64,000 bases of DNA. Origin: Molossus alvarezi (Eukaryota > Chordata > Mammalia > Chiroptera > Molossidae). Position 1 is the first letter of the stretch. Each line of letters starts with the position of its first letter. The notes beneath the pieces were generated by a model. The model made no database searches, was not told the DNA's origin, and was given only the letters and a program-made list of their open reading frames with translations. Shown here piece after piece: positions 23,827 through 34,585 of this stretch. Location of the stretch: the NCBI GenBank assembly GCA_037176705.1, contig CM073886.1, positions 93,386,001 through 93,450,000 on the forward strand, read 5' to 3'. Made by a program: the position numbers and the translations under genes.

Positions 23827-23866
23827 GGGGCAGTCGGGGTGGGGTAGGGGGTGGGGTAGGGGAGGG
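23827..23866 (+). other. Candidate G-quadruplex tract
   Basis: Seven runs of three to five G separated by 1-5 bases (GGGG, GGGG, GGGG, GGGGG, GGGG, GGGG, GGG). This meets the common quadruplex pattern with spare runs. Not in a recognised repeat. Confidence 0.7.
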
Positions 23867-24744
23867 CACATGTGTCCCTTCCATTCTCAGGGGGAGAAAT
23901 ACAGGCTGGACATGAGAGAGTAAGGTATGAGAATTTGAAATCTCTGTTTTCGTATTTTATTTTTTTCTGTGCTTTCTCTCTCTCTTTTTTGTTTTTTAGC
24001 ATTCTGTCCAACAGGGCCTATGAGCACTAAGAGAAGGGCTGTCCCTGAAGGAAGCATTGTGTCCCAGGGACAGAAGTGACCAGATGATCAGCCCTCCCCA
24101 AGGTCTTGAAAACAGTGGGACAAAGAGGCCATCTGACTCCTGATGGTCTCCTGGTCCCATTAGGGGACTAGAATCTTCTGGGTTAAGTCTTGAGCATTTA
24201 GTTTGAATGAAGAAGCCTAATCCTTTCTACCTGCCCAGACATGTTGGCTAGGACAGACAGGTGGCTTTCAGAGGCTTCCTCCAGCCTGCTTTGCCCTGGA
24301 GAGAAAGGGGATGGAAGCCATAAGGAATCAGATGGAGTCACCTCCTTTTCCTGAGGGAGGACTAAATTCAGATGCCGCTTTCCCTTTTCTCTCCAGGATC
24401 TCTGGAGAACCTTGAACCTAAGGTCAGAGCTACTCAGATTCAATGGTCACAGGCAACACGGAGGAGCATCTCCCAGGGCCCAGGCCTCAGCCAAGCTCAG
24501 TGACACCAACGTTCATCTCGGTTCCCCGGGGATAATCCAGGCTGCCAGGCAATGATGGAACATAAGACTTGGGGAACGTCAGAGGGTCCCCAAAGCAGCT
24601 TCTCAACGTGTTCAACTCTTCTCCTCTCTACCTCTTAGCTGCCCAGAACTGACTTGACTATCCTAGGTTCAGTACATTTTCAGGGCTTAGCTGCGCATCT
24701 GCTCCTCTGTCCAGAGAGAGAGCAGACGTGCGTGTGCTGTAGAC

Positions 24745-24930
24745 CGAGGAGCTGGGAGTCCGGCTCTGCCAGAGCATGTAGACTCAGGCAAGGTACAAAA
24801 CCTCCCTGGGCCTGTTTTCTATAAAAAAAAGATGCCTGTCCTACCCACCTGTCCCCCTTGCTGAGGAGCTCGCGTCAGGTGTGGATGTGAAAGCACTAAG
24901 CATGTCATAAACGGTCAGACAGCACCCAGA
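24745..24930 (+). repeat. MIR SINE
   Basis: Sense MIR blocks: 'gagtccggctctgccagagc', 'aggtacaaaacctccctggg', 'cctgttttctataaaaaaaa', gtgaaagcactaagcatg. Moderately diverged. Confidence 0.75.
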
Positions 24931-25599
24931 TGAAGAGCACGGTGATTCCTCGTGGGAGGGCATGGGTGCTGCTCTGAGGCTGGCGGGACCTCATCCTGCT
25001 CTCTGTGGTAGAGACATCAAACTAGTAGCCCTAGGAGTACCAGGCTCACTGTGCTTATTCTACACAGTGTTCAAAGTTATTTAAAATTCATTGCCAACAC
25101 AAACAAAAGACAGGGAAATTTTACATTAAAGAAATGGATTTCTAGCTTCACTTCAAAAACTAGAAGACCTGGCTGCAGTGGCCACAGTGGCCCCTTAGAC
25201 TACAGCATCTGCCCCTGTATCCCAGTTCAGCCCAGTCTCCACCCTCCCTATGGTCTTGTACCCTCACCATTCTAGCACCTTGCTGGCCTAGCCCTCGAGG
25301 GCCTCTGAATTTGCAGCCCTGGCCCACTAGGAATTTACCTGAGAAAGTTGCTTCTTATATCCCACTTTACTTGCACTGTCCCCACCATCACCACCACCAC
25401 CACCATGCTCCCTTCCCAGGCACAGGGCATTTGCCTTTTCTGAAACAGGTTAGGAGGGAGATCCAGAGCTAGGGGGAACATCACGGACCACCTCTCCATA
25501 GGACAACAGCAACAGCTTGTCTTCAACAGCTGTTCCAAGAGGACCAGGTTATGTTTTCACCAAGCAGCATCTACCCAAACATTAAGAGCAGTGTTCAGG
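24931..25599. other. Unique non-coding sequence
   Basis: Contains a (CCA)n tract at 25383-25405. No gene or other repeat recognised. Confidence 0.4.
25383..25405 (+). repeat. (CCA)n microsatellite
   Basis: About seven imperfect CCA/TCA units. Confidence 0.8.
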
Positions 25600-26106
25600 T
25601 TAGCTATGGCCGTGTAATCAACCACCCCAAAGCTCAATGGCTTAAAATAATGTATTTATGTATGTAACAGTTCTGTGAGTTAACGAGGCCTAGCTGGGCA
25701 GTATTCACCTAGGCCATCTCATCCTGTGGCAGTCAGGCGGCACCTGGGGTTGGAGCTGTCTGAAGGCTCAGTTGGACTGAAGATTCGAGACAGCTCAGTC
25801 ACAAGGTCAGCAGTCGATGCTGGCCGGGGACTCAGCTGTCTACTGGAGCACCTGTGTGCCTTCCCCATGTGGCAGCTGGGTTCTAAGGGGAAGTGTCTCA
25901 AGAGTGAGTGTGCCAAGAGACCCAGGAAGACGATGTAAGTCTTCTTATGCACAAGCTTCAGAAGTCACATAGGGTCACTTCTGCCATATTTCATTGGTCA
26001 AAAGCTAGTTACAGAACTAGCCAGATTCAAGGAAACAGGAGTCCACAAAGCATGAACACTGGAGGCCTGATTCGCTGAGGGAGCCACTTGGAAACTAACC
26101 ACCACA
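25600..26106 (-). mobile_element. Old LTR-like element, antisense
   Basis: On the minus strand it starts tgtggtggttagtttccaag (TG) and runs through a 'gaccaatgaaatatggcaga' block and 'cccagctgccacatggggaa'. It then ends near a polyadenylation-type region (tgttacataca near the 25660 end) and a 'tacacggccatagctaac' edge. This is the layout of old MaLR/ERVL-class LTRs widespread in mammals. No internal viral sequence adjoins, so it would be a solo LTR. Name uncertain. Confidence 0.55.
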
Positions 26107-26162
26107 GGCAGCATGGGTGAGGCTGGGCCTGCCCTTATCTCATATCTGCTTTTGCATGTGGG

Positions 26163-26204
<42 letters not shown>

Positions 26205-27579
26205 ATAGAACAACTCATCTCCTCTCCCTTCAGCTTTCCCCAAGGTAAGATATTAATGAGATCATATTTGAACTGCCTGACAAAGTAATGCCTCCTTATA
26301 AAGTATACTATTGTTGCCTGATCTCTCCCACCTGGAGTCCACAATAGACAGGATGAGGGATGACACTGCATATATCTCAACAACAAACAAAACTTTGTTA
26401 AATCCATTGACATAACACAGACGTTCAGATTTAATGCAGATCAAATCCTATTACCAAGAAATTGCATCAAATTGCCTCCAAAAATCTGTAGAACCACATG
26501 TTTTCCAATCCCTGCTTCCTTTAGGCAAATACCCGATGTAAGCCATGTGAAGGACTACCAACGAATTAGAACATCCCCTGAGATTTGTTAGGATGGGATT
26601 TGACCCATTTTCTTTTAGTCATAGGTTCAGGCATCTTAAAGTCAGAAAGACGAACTTGCAGGATTCATGAGTGTGAGCTGGCTGAGAAATGGGCCTCATT
26701 TAAATTGTAGAAAATGCATCTTTATGCTGCTATCAGGGGCCCCTTCCAGGGTCCTGAGGGATTCCCACTTGAGTCTCTGGTTAGTATCTGGGGAGCTTCC
26801 AGTGCAAGAGCATGTCTGGCAGCTAGACACACCATGCCAAATCCAGAGCCTTCCCTAGGCGAGCAAGTAATCGAAAGGCAAGGGCTTCAGACCACGGAAA
26901 CTTTGGGGGCAGCAGTGGCGATGTGAGCGTAGTGCAGCGTTGAGACATTTGGAAATGTCTTGGCTTTTATTTTTTCTGAATACAAACATTTTCCTGTTTT
27001 TCTGCTTATTTTGGCTTCTAGGCCCTAAAGGGGTGCTTTAGGGTTAGGCCAGATGGTCAGCCCAGGGATGCTCCTGCTCCTGCCGATGGCACCCCCTGTC
27101 CCAATGCACAGGGTCCCGCAGGCCCTGCGGGCCTGCCTTCCACCCACTGAGCCCTCTCCCAACAACTCCCGGTTCTGATTTTGGGCAACATCTTTCCTTC
27201 CCCAGTAAGGCTCACAACACCCCAGGCATTCAGTGTTGCCCCCTCCAAAGACCTTCCCTTTGGACAATGTACACAGGGCAAAGAAAGCAGCGTGCACCCT
27301 GCTAGTCAGGAGCCAGCTGGAGGCGGCTGCCTTCTGTCATCGTTTCCAGAAATATAACGTATCTAAAATAGGAGACCCCTGTGCTCTTAACCAGGGGTCA
27401 TTTCTTCAAGGCATCTTCGGGTCCCCACGCCTTTTTCCCACTAGAGTGCTCTCCTTAGTTCACTGCCAAATCAACCTCACTGAAGCTACCAGCAGCGGAG
27501 TAACTGACTGCTTTGTTTTATCTCCCAGTTCGACCCCAAGGGCCCTGCATTATTGATGTTTGGTTTCCCTCTGATTTTG
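26107..27579. other. Unique non-coding sequence
   Basis: Includes a (TG)n tract. Frames up to 107 codons (27233-27556) match nothing I know. 27030-27350 is GC-richer. Confidence 0.4.
26166..26202 (+). repeat. (TG)n microsatellite
   Basis: 37 bases of perfect TG/GT alternation, about 18.5 units. Likely length-polymorphic. Confidence 0.95.
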
Positions 27580-27690
27580 TCTTTCATGCAATGAGCACAG
27601 ACTGGGGATCTTCTGCTAGTTCTGGGACACTGAAGTGAACAAGATGGGGCAGCCCTGGGGACAGTCCTTACCCAGACTGCACACGGTCTT
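27580..27690 (-). repeat. L2 LINE 3' fragment, antisense
   Basis: ttcatgcaatgagcacagac, 'tagttctgggacactgaagt' and gaacaagatggggcagcc resemble the antisense L2 terminus and the block next to it. Confidence 0.5.
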
Positions 27691-29544
27691 TTGTGTATGT
27701 TTACCTTGACCATCCGAATAGATTAATCAGCACTTTAAAGACAAAAATCAGGCCTGTGGTTTCCTTTGGTACCTCTCTCTCCCTGCCAGCCAGCACATGG
27801 CTCTGTCCGCGATGGACCCTGAATATGTAAAGCTGGGGAGGAGGGATAATGGTCAGACTACACGCTCAGGCCAGAGGCTCACTCTACTTGCATGAGGACT
27901 TGAAGTGCTATGTGTGGGCTCAGAAGCCCCTAAGTTGCTACCTGAGAAAACTGGTCCTTAAGTCCCACCATGTGTCACACAGGGAGGTTTCAACCAGTTT
28001 TGAAGTTGTGGAAAGAAATTTGTTTCTAGTAGCTTAAGTATATGTTCTTAATGAATGAGCTTTATTTTTACAAGTTGGACAGATTCCAGTTGGTCCCTAT
28101 GTAACTACCCTCTTTTTTGCTTATTTTCAATATTCTTTCCTGGTGCGGTGTCAGCAATCCTGAGTGGTGGTGGGCAGGCTGCAGCCTGTCCTCTGTGGCT
28201 TGAGCCACACTAGTGATGTACCATTAATCTCTGGCAGCTATTAATTATCATAGAGATTAACTTTTCCCAAAGTCTTTATTATTTTAAACAGAAACCTGAT
28301 TTCCTTGGAAATTTATCAGGCTTGTGAACACCATGTGTATATGTGTTTGGAAAAGAAAGGGTTGAGAATCACACCTGTAGGAGGACCTCTTGCCCAAAGT
28401 GCCCACACAACCATTGAGAACAATTGCAAAGCTTTGCTGAAAATGCCCAAACTCCTTCTGCGAGGGGGTGGCAACCTGGCAGGTCTTTGTGGCACTCGTC
28501 TAAGGAATTTTTTGCCTCTCCCAAAATGTGACAGAGACTCTGTATGCAAGCCTCAGTGTGTGAGGGAAAACTTGCCTTTTTAAATTGTTGGTTTATTGAT
28601 CATGATGTGTGCCAGCAATTGTCCCTTCTGCTTTATGTATTTTAATTACCTGCCCTTTCTCCTGTCTTTGAGTGCGTGTGTGATGGAATCACCAAGGGTG
28701 CAACTTTAAATAATTCTAATAAAGTATTAAGTCTGTTATGATGTTGGCAGGTTGACCCTCTTTACGAGACTCGCTCCAATATGAAAATCACTCTTATAAG
28801 ATGCTGCTTGTGGAAGCAGAGCTCACATCTCCTCTGGGCTTCGGGAGTAGAACAGGAATTGCTCCAGGATGTATACACTGAGCACAGTAAGGCAGGCTGC
28901 AGGACCTGTGGGCTGTGTTGTGTGTGCACGTGCATGTGTGTGCGTATGTGTGCTTGCATCTCTGCATGCACCCGGGCACGCCTCTCCCAGAGACAGGAAC
29001 AACAAGGCTGCCTGCTTTTACCCGGGGCAATGGGGGCACACTCCAGGTTGGGAAGCATAACTCAAAACAAAGATAATCTGCTCTTTGTGTTCAGTGCTGT
29101 ATGTTCAGAAAATGGTCCTTCTTCCCCTCTAACCTTCCCTCTTTATCCCTGTGGAGCTGCTGTGTCGTTACTATAGGTTAAGGTAGGGGCCAGTGGAGAG
29201 AAGCAGGCTGCAGCCCCCCTCAAAGCTGCAGGGGTTGCCACTTAAACTGACCTTCCCTCCACTTCCTGCCCACTGTCCACCTCTCTGGGGCTGAGTCTCA
29301 TCTATGAGGCAACTGAGAGTCTGCTGGCTCAGATAGAGCATGGGGAGCAGCCTGTCACTCAAAGGCGGGGTGAAGTTAGAGAAATTAAGTTAATATCAGA
29401 CTTCAGAACCAGAAGACACATTTCTTTTTAATTCCTATTTCACTCGGTGGGAACATTTTTTTAAATACAATTCTGAACTGTTTCTGTAACATCTTTGTTA
29501 CATAATTAAAATGAACAAATGTATACATTTTATTTCTTTAAAAC
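27691..29544. other. Unique non-coding sequence
   Basis: An imperfect TG/CG tract lies at 28911-28957. 28200-28290 is AT-rich with paired attaat words. A 131-codon frame (28781-29176) crosses the TG tract, gives a Cys/Val-rich low-complexity peptide and is not credible. Confidence 0.45.
28911..28957 (+). repeat. Imperfect (TG)n tract
   Basis: Interrupted TG/TGCG/CATG alternation, an aged dinucleotide repeat. Confidence 0.65.
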
Positions 29545-29725
29545 ACTTTTTTATATATTTTCTCTGTAACCCTATAAGGCATATAATTTTATTTTTGCTT
29601 GACAATCGAGGAGACAGACTCAGAGGAGTTAAGTGACTTTCCCAAAGTCACAGAGCAGTTAAGGCAAAGCAGGCCTCAAATCTCCTTCTTCTGACTTCTA
29701 GATCAGTACTTTCCAAAACATTTTT
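29545..29725 (-). repeat. MIR SINE, antisense
   Basis: Blocks 'ctctgtaaccctataaggca', gaggagacagactcagag, 'gttaagtgactttcccaaag' and 'tcacagagcagttaaggcaa' are clear antisense MIR. Confidence 0.85.
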
Positions 29726-30065
29726 TCTTCTTAATTCTTTCTCACTCCAACCCTATGTTTCTCTTTTTACTTTGACAGGATCTAAACGTCACTCTAATGT
29801 TATAAAAGTACTTTTCCTCCTTTAGATGCCACTTCAGAGGTAGATTTTCTTGGTTTTTGGGAAATCATCTCATTACAGAATGGTTCCAATACACATGTCC
29901 ATACACAAGAGCCCTTCGTCTGAGTATTTCAGTTGTTTGGGCTGTGAAAGCAGTTGAAGGTACTGCAGTGTGATGACTCCTTCCTATGCTATGATTACTT
30001 CAGGCCTCTGTTCCACCAACCAACTTCTCAAACTCAGGACTTGCAGTGGGATTTTAGCCCAAATA
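29726..30065. other. Unique non-coding sequence
   Basis: No gene, ORF or repeat of note. Confidence 0.35.
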
Positions 30066-30441
30066 GCTATTATTAGGTATTTACTCTGTGCCAGACTCTC
30101 TGTTTGATGCCTTCCATGCATTTTTCATCTTTACAAGAACCCTATAAGATTGTATGATGATGACAACAATGGTGGTGATGGGATGATGATGCTGGTGATG
30201 GTGATGATAGTGGTGATGTTCATGATGATGATGATGGTGATGATGGTGATGATTGTGATGATGATGGTGATGATGATGATAGTGATGGTGATGATGTGGT
30301 GATGGTGATGATAGTGGTGATGGTGATGATGCTGCTGCTGCTGCTGCTGCTGATGACGATGGTGGTGATGGTGATGATGACATTTCCATTTTATAGAAAC
30401 CAAGCCATTGTCTATGCAGAACTCAAACTCTGAAGCCCACA
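30066..30441 (-). repeat. MIR SINE split by a microsatellite
   Basis: The left part has 'attattaggtatttactctg', tgccagactctctg and 'acaagaaccctataagattg'. The right part has catttccattttatagaaac and 'actcaaactctgaagcccac'. These join as one antisense MIR when the GAT-type tract at 30153-30381 is removed. The tract sits where MIR normally has an attattatccc block, so it probably grew from that seed. Confidence 0.75.
30153..30381 (+). repeat. (GAT)n/(GGTGAT)n microsatellite with a (GCT)7 run
   Basis: 229 bases of imperfect GAT, GGT and GTGAT units, with GCT x7 at 30331-30351. Open frames across it are artefacts: they read as His-rich, and as Gln- or Ala-rich over the GCT run. Confidence 0.95.
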
Positions 30442-30639
30442 TTTTTTTCTTTATACTCTTTCTTCCTTTGTGTTTTGATATTAATTGCTTGATATAAGAG
30501 AGCATGAAGGATTCTTGACACCTTAATGCCTAAAAATATGGGAAGCATCAGTGTCAGCACCTCTGGTGTCAACCTTAAAGCCACAAGATGAAGCCTGAAG
30601 CCAAAGGCTCATGAGTAGTGAGTTGGCCTAAAGGATAAG
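30442..30639. other. Short unique spacer
   Basis: No feature recognised. Confidence 0.3.
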
Positions 30640-30785
30640 AGAATCAGTAGTTCCCCGTTCTAATGCCAAAGCTCTGGTTAAACACTAACCATCTGTATGA
30701 ACTTGGGCAAGTTGCTTTGCCTCTCTGGGCCTCCATTTCTTTACCTACATAATTAAGAAAGTCCCATCCTGTTCTAAGTCTCTCA
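30640..30785 (+). repeat. MIR SINE fragment
   Basis: Blocks 'tctgtatgaacttgggcaag', 'gcctctctgggcctccattt' and tacctacataattaagaaag are MIR core in sense; the 3' end is lost. Confidence 0.8.
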
Positions 30786-33246
30786 TCACACACCTATTGG
30801 GACATGTTCTTTTTTGGAACAATTCTGGCACCCAGAATTTTATGAAGCAATAAGACTCAATTCCCCATAACCACAACATTCAATGTTCCCACTTCCCCAA
30901 AGCATATGGCGATGTGGATGCCTGCCAGGAAGCAAAGTGAATGGAAGTGAGGAATGAATGAGCGTCAGCAGCCAGCATGTTGGGTTTGTCCTTCTTCTTG
31001 TCCTTACCACTGAGCTCCTCCAGCGGGTATGGGAGACGGTCCTTTTCACCAGTTATTTTAAGGACGTGGTCTATGCCTTGGAGTGAACTATGTTGGTCTT
31101 TGCCTTTACCTTACTGCTTATCAGCAACACTGTCATGCCCCTGTCTTCTTTTTGGCATTTTCTATTTCTTGGTTTCTCTCTGTATTTAGTATACTAATAA
31201 AAACAAAATAAAACAAGCAAACAAAGGCTTTGGATAGGAAAAAAATAAAGCCCAGTGTCTCACGTTTGCCCCATAAGGAAAGGGTTAAATAATGAAGACC
31301 TATTTCTTTTGTGCAAGAGAAGTGTCAAGAGAAGTGAGAAAGAAAGTCTGGGAAGACGTTTTCATTTTAATTGGCTTCCCTGTTCTTTCTCGGACTCCTC
31401 CAACTCCACCCCAATTTTACCTTTTACTGTAAAGTTTGAGACCCTGACGGAGAAGGGAGGGGGGGGATATAGGGATACAGAGAGAGTGGGGGGATGCAGC
31501 AAAGTAAATATATTTCATGAGTTATCACTGGTCAGATTTTTATATTTAAAAACCCAGAGGAGTTTTCATTTGTTTTGTTTTGTTGTTTGTTTCACCATTT
31601 GCAAGATTGTGATTTAAAAAACATGTTTTTGCTCTGTTGATCACAAAAGCCCTAAGCCTCTCAAAGGTTGTCCACAGAAGAGATTTGTTGCCAAGCTGTG
31701 GGAAGGGAAGCCCATCACAACCACTATCGTCCGGGCCTGCCAGGCGGGCAGGAATGACCCTTCCAGTCCTTTCTGCCCCGAGAGGGAGCTGGGTACTGCA
31801 GGGCGGGGCCGCGGCAGGTGTGCCCAGGTTCCACGCGCACTTACAGTAGGAGCATGTCCAGCAGACACTCTGTCCCTGGGCTTCGCTGGGCAGCAGGATG
31901 GCAAGGAGGGGAATGGTGGGGTGGAGAAAAGTTGATCTGTAATGACAAGCTGGAGGTGAAAGGTTTGCGAGCTGTGGACAGTCCTTCCTGGCACGGGGCC
32001 GCCAGGTGAGGGAACCCGTGTCAGAGGGTAGCACTGTGGCAGGCACAGCGACTCCTGAGTTGTTAGCCGGAGGTGGGTGGTGAGCAGATCCGAGTCTGTG
32101 TAACGAGCTGCTTTATGAAGGGGAGGGAGGGCGCATGCTCCCTGTGTCCACCCCTGCGCGCACCGGCCCAAGGTCAGCAGACAAGCGGTGTGAGATGCTT
32201 GGGGAGCCCTCAGAGCACCGCGCTGCGTGGCCACGATCCCCGGGAACACTGAAGTGGAAAAAAAAGAGAGAATACATTGGTTACTTGGTTTGACAGGTTA
32301 AAAATGGATCTGTTTCCTTTTTATTTCCTTAACTGATGTTTAATCTAGAAATTCATGAATCTGGTCTCTGTTCCCTTTTGGTTTGACTTGGATGTAAATG
32401 TTGGGAGGAGAATCCTAGTGTGTGTATCTATTCTAGACAGTTGTTTGATTTGGGGCAGCTGAGGACTATGGAGACGAAGGTTGAAAAGAAACAGAGATGA
32501 CCAGAAGTGGGGCAAGGTAAGAATTACTGAGGGGTGGTAGAAGGCACCAGGACAAAGTCCAGATTTGTAGTGAAGGGAACATTTGAGATGAATGACTTCT
32601 GAAAAAAAAACTTTTATCACAGCCCCAGATAAAATATTGTGCAGTTCTTGTGACCGACCTAGAATATTTAATAAAGGCCCCATTCTAACGTTACTAGGCA
32701 CCATTTTAAGTTGAAATGGGTTTATGGAGGTTTAATTGGATGCTCACTTTGAGTGGGCGGGATAGAGGAAGATGATAAAGATAATGATGTACCTGAGATC
32801 TGAGAAAGACCCCCAGGGAAGGTACTTGACTCTGGGTAGGATTAATCACCCTCTAGAATCTCAAGTTCATTTACATATATTTCTGAGACATTGCACCACA
32901 TTCTTTTCCTCAGAAGCTCTATTTATTCAGTTTGCTGACACCAGACTCTATAAGACTATTGTCATGATAGTACTTGAAGTCTCGTTGGGTAGCACATCCT
33001 TTGAAATTTTCTCATACCTACTTTTCTCAGAGTGTGTATAATGAGGAAAATTCATTTCCTTCCTGTCGAGAAAAGCTAATGATCATTTTCCATTATATTA
33101 AAAAATTACCCATTGTTATGACTTCAGTTTAATGTTCCTGCAGATACCACCATGTGTCGCAGAGTTTAGCTGTGCCAAGGCCAAAGCACCCATGTGTTAT
33201 TTCAGTTTCTCTTTAAAAAAGGGTGGGGGGGGGTTTCAGATGAGGC
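30786..33246. other. Unique non-coding sequence with a CpG-rich patch
   Basis: Contains the CpG-rich segment 31727-32243 and overlapping minus-strand frames of 202 and 166 codons (31641-32249, 31546-32046) whose length follows from GC richness. I recognise no domain in them. 33221-33235 is a G-run. Confidence 0.45.
31727..32243. other. CpG-rich segment
   Basis: 28 CpG dinucleotides counted over about 517 bases in GC-rich sequence, including gggcggggccgcggc (an Sp1-like GC box) at 31801-31815. It is CpG-island-like but has no visible exon. It could be a distal promoter or enhancer, or only a GC-rich patch. Confidence 0.45.
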
Positions 33247-33313
<67 letters not shown>

Positions 33314-33340
33314 AGAGAGAAAGAAAGAAAGAAAAGAAAA
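33247..33340 (+). repeat. Compound (CT)13(CA)19(GA)n(GAAA)n microsatellite
   Basis: Three dinucleotide blocks in series, then AAAG/GAAA units. The CT side pairs with the GA side, so the tract could fold or form a triplex. Confidence 0.95.
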
Positions 33341-33803
33341 AGGCAAATCATACCATTTCAGGAAAATTAATAGGTAATTATATATTTTTTTAAATCACTT
33401 TTAGCATAAAAACCCAAATTTTTAACAATGTTGTCTCCAGAATATAATTATAAATGCCTGCCACACTGAGTCTCTGAAGCAGAAACAAGAGCTTTCCTTT
33501 AAGATATAATAAATGCTTTAAATATTGGGACAATGCTTCTCTTTCAGGAGAGATAAAAAGTAGAATTACAGGCTACTACTCTATTGTAATTCCTCAAGTA
33601 GTCTAGTTATTATTATTACCTTAAAATTTTTTCTCTCTCCCTAGGGGTTCATTGTTTGTATCCAGAGGACAATGACAGGCCAGCGTGGCCTCAGAGGATT
33701 CCCAATGTCACGAGTTAAGGGAGTCTTTGCCCACACTTTATAAGGTGGAAGGTCACCAGAACCAGGATTTCAGCGTTGTGAAGGAGGCTGTGGCAGGAGC
33801 AAT
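33341..33803. other. Unique non-coding sequence
   Basis: AT-rich to about 33640. No feature recognised before the SINE target site. Confidence 0.35.
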
Positions 33804-33816
33804 GAAAGAGAGGGGC

Positions 33817-34067
33817 GCCCTGGCCGGTTTGGCTCAGCGGTTGGAGCGTCCGCCTGTGATCCAAAGAGACCTGGGTTCGGTTCCCGCTAAGGGCATGTAC
33901 CTCGGTTGCAGTTTGTCCCCGGCCCTGGTTGGTCGAGCGGGTGGCAGCCACTCGATGTGTCTCTTTCACATAGATGTTTCCCTCTCTCTCTCTTCCTCTC
34001 TCTCCCTCCCACTCTCTCTGTAAAAAAAATGGAAAAATGTCCTCGGGTGAGGATAAAAAAAAAAAAA
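33817..34067 (+). mobile_element. VES-type bat SINE (tail with stem-loop) and perfect target duplication
   Basis: Head gccctggccggtttggctca with A box at 33830-33840 and B box ggttcggttcc (33874-33884). The body has ccctggttggtcgagc and ccactcgatgtgtctcttt, then a C/T tract and the tail ggaaaaatgtcctcgggtga followed by an A run. gaaagagagggg at 33804-33815 and 34068-34079 is a perfect 12 bp duplication, so insertion was recent. A 184-codon frame across it is an artefact. Confidence 0.95.
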
Positions 34068-34079
34068 GAAAGAGAGGGG

Positions 34080-34184
34080 AGAAAGAAGGTGGGGTCTCAA
34101 AGTGGAGTAAGATGCTTGCAGGGAGAAGGGAGAATAGCTTGGTTCCATTCTAGCAGGTCAGTCCAGTGTTGCATCATTCCCTTT
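34080..34184. other. Short unique spacer
   Basis: No feature recognised. Confidence 0.3.
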
Positions 34185-34585
34185 GGTCTTAGTTTGTACT
34201 ACTTTGCTTGGGCTGCCTTAACAAACCACAGGCGGGGTGGTGTGGACCACAGAAATGTATTCTCTCACAGTTCTGGAGGCGGGAAGTCCGAGATCAAGGT
34301 ATCAGTAGGGTTGGCTGCCTCTGAGGCAGATGGCTTGCAGATGGCCAGCCCCTCACTTCACACGGTCTCTCTGTGCACGCCTGCACCTGGTGTTTCCCCT
34401 TCTTCTTATAGGCACATCGGTGACATAGGCTTTGGACCCCACTCCAGTGACCTCAGATGAACTGAATCACCCCTTTGAAAACCCCACTTCCAAGTAGCTC
34501 CCATGGATGAGGGTCCATCTATAAGACCTCGTTTTCTCTTTAAAGGCCTGATCTCCAAATACATTAGATTCTATAATATTTCCTT
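34185..34585 (-). mobile_element. MLT1A-type MaLR LTR, antisense
   Basis: The antisense MLT1 order is clear: 'gcttgggctgccttaacaaa', 'tctcacagttctggaggcgg', gaagtccgagatcaagg, 'cttgcagatggccagcccct', 'cttcttataggcacatcggt', 'gacctcagatgaactgaatc' and tgatctccaaatacatta. No internal retroviral sequence adjoins, so this is a solo LTR. Confidence 0.8.

Larger units (their letters stand above)
21261..24744. other. Unique non-coding sequence
   Basis: The largest stretch here with no called transposon. No exon recognised; frames of up to 134 codons (23097-23501) lack known domains. 22913-22951 is a T/TTC/TTTG tract and 23827-23866 a G-run tract. 22640-23060 and 23220-23400 are GC-richer. Confidence 0.45.

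Noticed and set aside
26166..26202. Thr/His-repeat frames across the TG tract
   Set aside because: Dinucleotide repeat read in frame.
30081..30505. Histidine- and glutamine/alanine-rich open frames
   Set aside because: They are translations of a GAT/GCT microsatellite inside a MIR, not proteins.
31546..32249. 202- and 166-codon overlapping frames
   Set aside because: They overlap in different frames of a CpG/GC-rich patch where stop codons are scarce.
33685..34460. 112- and 184-codon frames near 33.9-34.4 kb
   Set aside because: Both run through a recent SINE; the Ser/Leu/Pro-rich part is the C/T tract.
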